A stretch of 64,000 bases of DNA from Gymnorhina tibicen (taxonomy: Eukaryota > Chordata > Aves > Passeriformes > Artamidae), in NCBI GenBank assembly GCA_013399875.1, contig VXAZ01001729.1, forward strand, positions 1 through 64,000. The letters run 5' to 3'. The notes beneath the pieces were generated by a model that was not told the DNA's origin, ran no database searches, and saw only the letters and a list, made by a program, of their open reading frames with translations. The stretch's first letter is position 1, and each line of letters starts with the position of its first letter. Positions 13,785-64,000 of this stretch are shown in pieces. Made by a program: the position numbers and the translations under genes.

Positions 13785-15505
13785 CACAACTTATTAGAAT
13801 AAACTTTTATTCACTGCTCTCAGGATCCTTATTTTATACTTTAAAGTATGCAACAAAACCTGCTACATTCAAATCTATACAGATTTACTGATATATCATT
13901 CACGTTTTACAAAACTGCATATAGATTTGGGAAATTTGTATAAGTTACCTTTATTTACATGTAATACTCTCAGTCCTAATGACCTAGTCAAAGGATAAAA
14001 CACAAAGGATAAAACAAAGTGGGATTTTAAATATCCCTTAAGACCCATTAACATTTGTTACATAGTCTACATATCTTTAGAGAGAGATGTGCTACACTTC
14101 CTTCTTGCATATTTATAAAGACTGTGACTAAACAGAAATTTGCTGGCCAAAGCTAGGTACTGTCATTTCCTCAGATCATATTGGTAATAAAATGTTAAAA
14201 TTTGAGCAAGCCAGGTATATAAACAAATTTTTTTCTTTCAGAAACAACTTTGCTAATCGTTTTAACCAGCACTTGCTCAAAAAAAGTCTTAACATTAATA
14301 CAAAAAATACCCACATTTACAAAAGAAATCAAACTAATATTTATATATGACAAGTTGATTTACAATAAATTGCACATTGTTGGTTATGACTTTGGTTATA
14401 CTGTATTAACAAATTTGGTTTCTAGACTAACACTGGAGAAAAAAATATAAAAATGCAGCTGTAGAAACTAGCAACCTGTAAACATATCACAGAACCAAAT
14501 TCTGCACCTGATCACATGTGCAAAACTTCCATGCAGTTCAGAGGAGCTTGCACATAACAGACTGCTGAATTTGGCTCAGAAAACCCTGTAAACATGTTCT
14601 TTATTGTTATGTAGTGCAATACTGCAAGAATGGATAATAAAGGCCTCTAACTATCAGTAACTAAATACTGAGTGATATCCATACAAATTTCACTTTAAGA
14701 TTGATTTGTTGCAAAAGACTGAATTGAAAATATTATCGTTCAGCTACAAATTTATCCAAAAAAGTGATGAACACTCAATAAACCAACATCGGTATACAAA
14801 TTCAAACAAAAAAATGGATATAATTTCTCATTAAAACTCAGAATTATGCTGCTTATCTGCTTTGTATAAAAATCTTGGGCTTGTTACATTGTTTTAGCAA
14901 AAGCAAGTTAGAAGTCTAACAACCATGTCAGCAAGTCAGTGTTCTGCAAACAAATGCTTTCCAATGTTTTATCTAATATGCTGAATTATAAGGTGCCTTG
15001 GGCAGATCTGTTGCAAAGAGCCTGAAGCAGCACAGATTATGATATCGTAATACATGAAGTTTGTTAGGTTTGTTGGTTTTTTTTGTTTGGCTGGGGTTTG
15101 TTTTTTTTTCAGTTTAACAATTTCAGTTGTTCCTCTTAAAGCAGCAAATCAAATTTAAATCTTCTGCAAAGATTTCTTCACAGCTTTACTTCAGTAGTTT
15201 ACTGCAGGACAATCTCAAATATTGTACAGGAGGCAACTGCTAAAAACATTTTAGTTTTTGACTTACTTGGCATTGGCTGATCCAATGTGTATACTGCATT
15301 GGCAAAGTACACAAAACTATGGAAATGACAAAATACATTTTCAAAAGTTAGTGATTTTTAATACTTAGTTATTTTACATGTGATACTAAGAAGATTCAAT
15401 AGCCATGTGACTAAATACAATGGTAGTCCCTGGAAAATTCAGCTTTGTTTGTAAACCCTTAAAATGAAATTGCAGCACTGGACCAATATAATTTATGTCT
15501 GTGTC
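13785..15505 (-). other. NEDD4: NEDD4 3' untranslated region
   Basis: This AT-rich 1.7-kb stretch directly follows the NEDD4 stop codon at 15,508-15,506 on the minus strand. It has no recognisable repeat, in keeping with a constrained 3' UTR. Minus-strand AATAAA signals occur at 13,811-13,806, 13,955-13,950 and 14,605-14,600, so more than one 3' end is possible. The left limit is set by the most distal of these and is an inference. Confidence 0.65.
13806..13811 (-). terminator. NEDD4: Likely distal poly(A) signal of NEDD4
   Basis: TTTATT on the plus strand reads AATAAA on the minus strand, 1.7 kb past the stop codon. The minus-strand bases 20-50 nt further on are GT- and T-rich (for example GTTGTGATTCAGTTCTTTG), as expected of a downstream element. 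Cleavage would fall near 13,785-13,795. Confidence 0.5.
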
Positions 15506-55385
<39,880 letters not shown>

Positions 55386-58300
55386 CTTAAAAACAAAGTA
55401 ACATATTTTTCAGGTCTATTTTCAATTAATAAAGCTAGAAGAAATTATGGGCATAATTTTGAATTCACACTGAAAACCATAGACAAAATGATGCAGTTGC
55501 TTTGTCTGACAGAAATAGCTCTATCAGTAACAGACAAATGTGCATGGACCATACAAGTTTTACCTAATGGTATCTTGGCATTCATCAGAGGGAGGGAAAT
55601 AGACTCTGACAACATTTATTTCCTGGGCAGAATTAAAAGGGTATCAAACTTATCAAAACAGATTAATAAAGCAGTAAAAAACTCTGAGAAGAAATGCAAG
55701 AATAAAGAATTATTGCATCTATTTTTAGTTAACAGCACAGAGAGGTCACGCTCAAAACATCGGGATTTCTGATGTGACCTGCCAGCAGGGTATGAGTTTT
55801 TTAAGAAACCAAAAAATATTTCAATTACACATTATACAAATTAGCTTCATAGGAGTGACATAAGTAATTGCACTTCTCCTGTTAATTAATACAGCTGCAC
55901 AGTCCTATATAGCTCATCTGATAAGGTACTGAATTGAAGAGCAAAAAAAAAATCCCAACAGCTGTGACCATATTAGAGGAGGAGGACAAATGAGCATTGT
56001 TCCTCTGGAAAGCAAAAAGCTTTCCAGATGAAGGGCTGTTTGTAGGAGATGGTGGGCCAGAGACACTTGTGAGGAAAGCTGGTCCAATCTAGGTGGTTAA
56101 GGAGTTAAACAGATACAAGAGCAATAGGTGAAGCAGTAGATGTTCTCCCTGGCGCCTTCCTGAATTCCACATACTACTGAAAGTGCTTTCTAAAGGAGAC
56201 TCCTAGGAAGCACTAAGAATGCTTTGTCATTGGTCTCCTATATAACCACAGGGCTAAACTCCCTAACCAATCCCAACTGGAATGGTTCTTAAAGCTAATG
56301 GAGAGAACTGCATGCTAATCCTGAGGCAGGAACTATTGGCTAAAAATGTAAAACTGAGAACAGACCACTACATAAAAATATAATAATCAAAATGTAACCA
56401 AGTTCCTCCCACCCTCTACAGTTAGAGGTGATTGCCTGGGAACTGAGATGAACATCTACAATGTCCACTCACTGACAAAACAATCAATTGTCCAAGACAG
56501 TTCTGTCAACGTACAAGTCTATCTTCAGCCTTCACCTCAAAGAAAATTGTCTCCTACTAGAAACTCTAAGAGTTCAGAAAAGGAAGACCAACAACCAACC
56601 CCTCCCAGCACTGACCAAAAGTGGCCTAAGCTTTCAAAATTCTTAGTCATGATCAGGCTTTTAAGATACATAACATTATCATGCATTTCATGACAACAAC
56701 AGAACTGAGCAGATTTAAGAAAACATAAGTAAAAAACTATGTTGGCATCAAATTAAGATGAGCTATTTGTTAATGTTTTTATATATGACAAATATCCTAA
56801 CATATCTACCTGTCTTACATTCTAAAACAATGTCCAATTTATCTTCTATCAATTACTTGGCTTCAGTGACATTCAATATCAGCGAGTTGCTGCAATGATT
56901 CAAGCTGAGAAGTCCCACGTGTGCATTTCCCCTGAGCACCTCTGCACTGCACCCAGAGCACCTCAACCCACCCCCCCTGCCCCACCCCCCGACAGGAGGA
57001 TGGTCCTCAGTCACAGCCCACGGGACCCAACTGACAGAAATCAGCTCGACAAACAACCCCACCTTTTCCTTCTCAGAAAAAGACCAAGAGCAGATGCTGA
57101 TGTTGGACACACAGCTCTAAAAGACAAATAGGCTTTCTTGCATCTGCATTTAGTTGCTTAGACCATGAGATTTGCTCCATTATTCAAGCACGAGAAAAGC
57201 AAAGACAATTAGATGCTTTTGGGCACAGGCGTCCCAGAGTCAGGCTTAATAGTGCATCAGTGTAGTCCACACAGGGGAGATCCCAAAAACAGGATCCAAG
57301 CTCCTGAGATTTTAAAGTTGGCTCAATCACATGGTTTGTTTACTTGTATCATAATAGAGATATGAAAGCTATTTTACAGAAAGACAAATTGCTTTGCACA
57401 TAGCCTCAGGAAACTAGAAGCCACAAACCCAGTGCTGGCATGCTGAAGGTTGATTTAAACATGCCTTGCTGAAAGAAAGGTTATTATTTATTTGGGGTCA
57501 GTGCCAAACTAGGACAGCTACAGCATTTTAGTTAGCCCAGCAGTACAACTAACCAAACTGCCATGAACGTATGAACTGCCCCGTATAAATACCTTTCTAG
57601 ATTAACAGAAACAGTTTTAAAAAATTCCTGAATTGTTCACAACAATCTTCGCAACAGATCTCCTTTTTCACTTTCACTTTTTCGACTAACCATTCTCACT
57701 GCCAAAAGCCACCACAGCCCTTTTTGGTTTTTTTAAATTGATAGGTGACACTGAAGGGTCCACTTCTTCCTTTTCTAAGCTATGGAGATTAGAAACTTCA
57801 GGGAAAAACCCATGCTAACATGCAAGGGGCAATACATAATCGCAACAGATGAGGTTCCCCATTCTCTGGTCACACGAGTGTGCAAGGAAATTCAGACAGC
57901 TCGATCCAAACACAGTCAGAAGGGCCTGACACTGGAAGGACTCATTATGCTGCGACCCCACACATCCTGAAGAGGCAGAGCCTGCCCACAGGATGCTGGG
58001 CTGTGCCATGACCATACAACCTTTCCTCCCCACTCACTGATGACAGGCAGAATTGCTGAGGAACTGCTGCCACAGCTCAAAAAAGCTGCCACAAACACAG
58101 TGATCCCAGAAAGCAGTGAACAGCCAAAGAGCTCCAGGACTGTCTGAAGCTCATTTCATGCAGACAAAAATTAGGCCATGCAAGCTCTGCATGGAGATGA
58201 AGCCTCAGATACTTGATTCTGGCGCCCACAGGGAATAGATTCAAAATCAAAATTTCATGGTTTGAGAGGCAATTTTGAACCTCATCCTCTTCATTCACCT

Positions 58301-61300
58301 TAATCAGGAGATCCTTATTTGCCTCCTTCATAGCCACATACAAGAAATTGTGGATCAGTAACTCCAGTAGATCCACAGGCAGCTGCAACATGAGTGTTTT
58401 TGTGGTCCAAAAAATACACAGGCTGCAGCCTGTACCTCTTTTACTCTTCCACATTGACTATAGACACTCTCAAGCTTGCCTTGCTACTTTTTTACACCAC
58501 TGCCGTGCTTCCAGTGGTTCTGGTGGCAGAGGAGGGGACAGGCACCTAGCCAGTAAACAGGAACACACCAGCTCTGCCTAGCACCACTGCAGTTTATCTA
58601 AGAGACTGCTCTCTCAGCCCAATTTATCTCAAGAGTCTCTTCGTGGATATAAATGTCCACCCATGCTTCTGCAGTCCTGACGTTAACTTGAACAGGTCAA
58701 TCTGAATTTATTCTGTCTGTACAGATGAAGAAACTGAGCATTCTCTGCTGCTCTGCACACACAGGGAGTCTTACAGGTTTAGTGCCCTCGGACCCAGCTG
58801 CTCTGTAACACAGACATGCACACAACAGCCCATCAAAGGCAGCAGCTCTGGGCACAGACTTGTACAGGGACTGTTTGTACAGACGGAACAAGGACGTTCA
58901 GCTTCTTTTGACAACTTCTGACTGCCAGCCATTCCAGAGGCTGGAGGCAAAAAAAAAAAACCAAACAAAAAAAGAATACAGTAATGTTACAACTGAACTG
59001 TTAAGCTGTTCCCTCTGAGAATGTAAGTAACCCAATATGAATCAGGTAAAAACAGCACATAGAAAAAGAAGAAATATTGTTAAAACTACTGAATCTACCA
59101 GGGAGTGGCTCCACATAGAGTTTATATCAGTTAGTCTGCTCCCAACAAATTCAAGCTTAAATTGTTTTTAGGGGTTATAGAGTATTTTAAAGCTATGGGG
59201 TAGGGGAATAAGGCTACGACATATTACAGAGACTGAACTATCCAAAACTTCTTGGTCTAATTAAGTCAGACAAAACATCATTTTCAGAGCTGAGTCAGCA
59301 AGATAGTTATCTTATAATCAGCTTCCAGGTTTTATCATTATTCTACTGTTAATCATATTAGTATATTCTAAAGTACACGTTCAAGATGCTAGCCAAAATA
59401 GCTGGGCCTACTAAACCATGCCATTTTCACAATCTCTAACAATTAATCTATTTACTAAGAGATACTGTGTAACAAGGAATGAAATAGAAGGTTTCTGAGC
59501 TAGTATGTAGACAATAACTTAAAGCTTTAAAGGCAATGCTTTCCAGCTTGTGATTCTTGGAACTGATCATAAAACAGAAATCCTTTTTATGTATGCCTTA
59601 AAATAGTTTTAAAATGTGTTCTCAGAGCAGCAAAGCAAGTGTCAAACTAATAAAGTGGCACTTGCAGAAGAAGACAGTTTCATTTTCACAAAAGTCAGTA
59701 TGAAACTACCTGTGTTCAATGAATATATATTAAGATGAGACATTCTTGAACTGTTTATTTAGGACAAGAAAACAGCACTTGGAAAGAAATTTCAACCTTA
59801 TAAGGAGTTCAAAACTTGTTCACAACCTTGAGAATGGAATAGTCTTGCCTGGCTTACAGTCATTTGCAGTCAATAATTACAAAGGACAGGTATGAATAAA
59901 CTGTTCATTCTCACCCCCATGCTTTCCTAATTCACATGGTAGGAAAATAACACTAAGGACAACTGGGAGAATGAGTCCTGCCTTAGTGATAGAAGTCCAA
60001 GAGAGAGCAGAAGACAGAAGAAAAATATAGGCAGGAAGAAAGGGTGAGAAAAAAGGCACAGACCGAGAAATGGTGACATGTTGATGACCGTAGCCAAAGC
60101 CAGGATGGTTAATTTAATGTAAAACATAAAATGGTAGTATCTGCTGGACTACTAGACAGCTTTTTTTGAGGAAGCCAATATAAAAATGACTGAGTAGTCT
60201 AACAGAGAATACTTTGTAGTAAATAATTCCTCTAGGCAATAACATCCTGTTATTCTTTTGTTCCAGTTAGATAGGTCAAGAATCAACTACCACTAAAGCC
60301 AAGAAAAGAGCACCAAAGCTTATTACAATAAAACAGTACAGCAGCATCGCCTTTAAAGATTCTGGCAATATCAGGAACTACATATAAAGGCTTTTTTAAG
60401 ATTCATACCATATCTGCATATAGTTCTCATTTGAAAGAAAGCATTTCCCACAAAATGAGGAGCCTTAGGTGGAGAGAAGTACTTCCTGCAATAATCAGAC
60501 CTTGCAAGTGAGGCAGCCATACATGTTAGGTGACATCTAAATGACAGCAAGTCTTTTTTAGCATCATCACTTCATTTCACCAGGAGATGGAAAATAGGAA
60601 GGAGACTTTGCCATTTGACCATTGCTTCACAACCTAGAGAATACTGTCTCCTCTACAGTGACCAGAGCTGAACCATTTCTCTTTGAAGAAATTATTTCAA
60701 AACAAGCAAAGTTTTAGATTCAGAAAGATTCCTATTATAGAACTACATTAATTGATCTTTTAAAGATAATGAAAGTCATTAACTTCCTCCTGCCAGAGCA
60801 GTCTTACTAACTCACTAGAAGAACTTAATTGTACCATGTGAGCATTTTGTGCTCATAAATACAGAAGTCTCATCCATCAAGAAATGCTGGCTATTATTAC
60901 AGATTGTATTTAACAGCTGCATTGCACTACAAATCAAGGAAAAGATTCAAGACAACAACAGTCCACTAATGGAGTTACCAATTTGTCAACAGAATTTAAA
61001 AAAAAACCAAAACCACCCAACCACCAATTTTTCACTATGTGCAACCCAGTATCCTTAACAGTCCCACTCGGTGTTTATTAGTTCAGTGTAAAAGAAAGGC
61101 TTCAAAAAAACAACACAAAACAAACAGAGGTACATAAAATAGCTTCTGGAAACCACCAGATCTACACAAATTACACTGGTGTTCAAAAAACCCAAGCAAA
61201 CACCAAACAAAATCAGGAAACCTCTCAAGACTACAAGCCAGCAAGCATCACTATTTCTACAAGTGTCTCAACTAATTCAGATACATGGGATTCTAGGACA

Positions 61301-64000
61301 TGCCTTGCAATGGTAAAGTCCTTCACAGCCTAGAAAAAATTGAGATTCTTTCTGAAGCACAGAGACATAAATGTCTGCATTTTCTGTTTGAGTACCTGTG
61401 TAAGAACAGAGTCAGAGCAGACATCTCATACAGAGGCACTGGGGAGACCAGAGGCTTTGAACAGGAACTGAAGCACTGGGCTGCCTCAAGCTCAGGCACA
61501 AAGGAGTCAAACAACATTACTGGTTTTGTTAGAAGCAATCTAAAAGAAGATTAGACCATGCCAGTCTCTGAAGTCATGTCTGAAACAGTTCTACTCATCA
61601 GCATCACCCCCAAAAGACAGCAATATCAGAAGGGTTGTGGGGTAAGGTGTGCAGAAGTAGAGAAGACAAACCAGGTATCCTAGACATTCAGTTCACCAAC
61701 TACAAGCTAAATAACCATAAACAACCTGCTCCAGTAGCAGATCCTAAAGGAATATAACAATATATCTAAAGCTTTCCAGAAAGAAATATCATATGCCTAT
61801 GAGAAATCTTAGGCGACCTCCAGTAAACAAGAATACTTGTTCTACACAGGACAGTTCTCAAGTGACTGAGAAAGCTGAAATGGCAAATGCATGCAAGTAG
61901 GAAGCGTATTTTTGCCTGTGAGAAGTTCCTATTTCTAGTTTCATCCCTGAAACCAACCAAATGTAATAGATACAAAAGATCTAAAAATCTATCCAACTTA
62001 GAATGTTATTTAGGCAACATAAAAAGAGCTAAATGAAATAAGAACTCTTTAATTCAGGTTGGGAGTGTAAGAACTTTGACATACAGACATTTTAAAATTA
62101 AACTGGCTATGAAAGACATGTATATAGACAAGCAGTGTCATTTTATTTCATGCCATTCCAAAGCCCTACAGTGCAAGCAGGTATCATAATAGAAAACAGA
62201 AACAGATACCGGACAAGTCTCTAGCAATTATATTTTTAACACAGCAAACCACTGAAAAAAATGTAATTCCTTCTGTAACCAAAGAAATAATAGTACATTA
62301 GCTAAGGTATCAACAATTCTTCCTTCAGTCTTTGAAAGAGCATTCCACAATTATTGTTAGAAAATACTGTATTTAGTACTGCAGTCAATTGTCACAAAAA
62401 TACAGTAAGTGGAAGTGAATACCTTGTCAGAAAATGTTTGAACAAAGTGTTTAATCTACAGAAATTCAAGTCTTAACAACTTGAAAGTTTTGTATGAAAA
62501 AGCCCCTCTTCCAAAACCCTGCTGTGACAAAGAAAGGCAGCAGCAGTTACGTCAGTCCGCTCTGTGGGTCTGAGCCAACACCTGCCCTACACTCAAAGGA
62601 AGATGTATCCCGACCATGGCAAGAAGAGGCAGGGCTCCCACACCACAGCTCACGATAAAGTCTGCAGCGGGGAATGCTCCCCACTGATGGCTCAAAGAGC
62701 CTGCGGCAGAGCGCTGTGAGAGGGGTCTGACCTGCTGGGAAGAGGGAAGTACACTTTATGGCATTCCTTTCCCCTTTAAAAAAAAGTTACTAGGAGGGTA
62801 AAAAGCAACATGTTCTTCTTATTTCCATACCATTTGAGATCTACTTTTCTACTGCTGAGACCCTGCTCTGAATACAGAACTATTGCTTTTTCCCCATTGA
62901 CTTTACTAGTGCTCATTATTTCAACACTCAACTAAGCCATAAGTCCTGTGGGTGATAGGATACTTTCACAAAAGAAAAATGGAACCAGAGAAATTAAGGA
63001 CAACTGCATCTGCTAGATTCAGGCACTGAAACTCAGATACCTACATACAGCATCTACAAGAACCCACTGTATACACGATAACCTCAATTACACATTTTTT
63101 ATCCCAGCTTCTTTTTGTGTCAGTAACATCACGTTAGCAATGCTTTATTAAGTCCAAGTGATTAATACACCATTAACAAAGAAATCTGTCATAAATGCCT
63201 AACCTGAGTTGTGGTGGTGGAAACCACAATCTAATACTACATTTAACTGCCTCAACAATTACACCAACTTCTCCTCACCTGCCTTCCTTATTAACAATTT
63301 ATTTATAACTATTATATTTAGCATATGATCATATCCAAAACCTACAAGAGTTTTTGCAGATAACGTTGCTTTTTTTATCAGACAATTCTGATTTATACCC
63401 CAACCAAATCCATCTTGCAGAACAGGCCACAGAGCAGTCCTGGGGAAGCAGCAGTGTGCAAACTATGACAAGACTGCAAAACAATGTGGGGGGGTGACAG
63501 AAAAGTCCTTGATGATACTTTCAATATGACTTGGGTTTCTGACCAAGTTTTTCATCTGCGTATACAATCTTCCAGACTTAAACTCTGTGAAGACAGAAAA
63601 AGACCATCCGAGGAGGGAGAACTCTATTTTCCATTCTAGTATCCTAGGCAAAAGCAGCTAGCAGAGCAGTTTTCCTGCAACCCTAAGATCATTTGTTTTG
63701 TCATTTGTGCATGCAGAATCTCACACGAAAACTATGAAGATAACTTAGCAAGTTCTTTACATGTGAATCAGTACGTACTCACTGAATATTAAAGTCTCTG
63801 AGCATAAAAAACTTGCATTTTTCACATACGTCACTTCAAAAAGTTTGGCTAAGCTTTTGAATTACGGAAAAAGTTGGATCTAATACACTTTTTACATGCT
63901 TTCTCCTCCTTCCCCCGGCTGTTCCAAAGGAATATATTTATGCTCAAAAAGATAGAGGAAAGATCAGAATTGTTCAATTTTAAGCAGACTTCAAAATATT
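55386..64000 (-). other. NEDD4: Upstream intron of NEDD4 short isoform
   Basis: This 8.6-kb stretch lies upstream of the first visible C2 exon and should be part of the first intron of the short isoform. It is AT-rich with two mildly GC-rich patches, 56,920-57,060 and 62,520-62,750. A 125-codon minus-strand ORF at 58,077-58,454 resembles nothing I know. No CpG island or MATC-type first exon is visible. Confidence 0.55.

Overview
The window is animal nuclear DNA, almost certainly from a bird. It is AT-rich and intron-rich, has GT-AG splice sites, and carries CR1 retroposons. A SINE with a tRNA-Ile-like head and a CR1-like tail at about 27.17-27.30 kb is of a type I associate with songbirds, so a passerine is the best guess.

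One gene fills most of the window: NEDD4, a HECT-type E3 ubiquitin ligase, on the minus strand. I traced 29 coding exons by reading splice sites and checking that every exon length and phase joins in frame. Twenty-four of them (15,506 to 33,778) are shared and encode the end of the C2 domain, four WW domains and the HECT domain through the stop codon. Upstream there are two alternative 5' ends. One is a single 1,512-base exon (45,714-47,225) that starts the long isoform and gives an intact 1,309-residue protein. The other is four small exons (52,054-55,385) that encode most of a C2 domain for the short isoform; its first coding exon is not visible and probably lies beyond 64,000. The 3' UTR runs left from 15,505 to a poly(A) signal near 13,806.

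The left 13.8 kb is the spacer downstream of NEDD4. It ends at a CpG-rich segment (1 to about 300) with a well-placed minus-strand ATG at 21-23. By vertebrate gene order, where PRTG follows NEDD4 on the same strand, this is probably the promoter and first codons of PRTG; only seven codons are in view.

Repeats found: two forward CR1 fragments (12,883-13,285 and 21,257-21,797), the SINE, one probable older CR1/L3-like relic near 40.8-41.0 kb, and short AT-rich simple repeats. I found no functional tRNA, rRNA, CRISPR, phage or prokaryotic-type system. The less explained items are a 150-base CpG cluster inside a late NEDD4 intron (16.47-16.62 kb), a 12-bp perfect hairpin at 49.5 kb, a lone 125-codon ORF at 58.1-58.5 kb, and the alternative-promoter layout that swaps most of the C2 domain for a serine-rich N-terminus.
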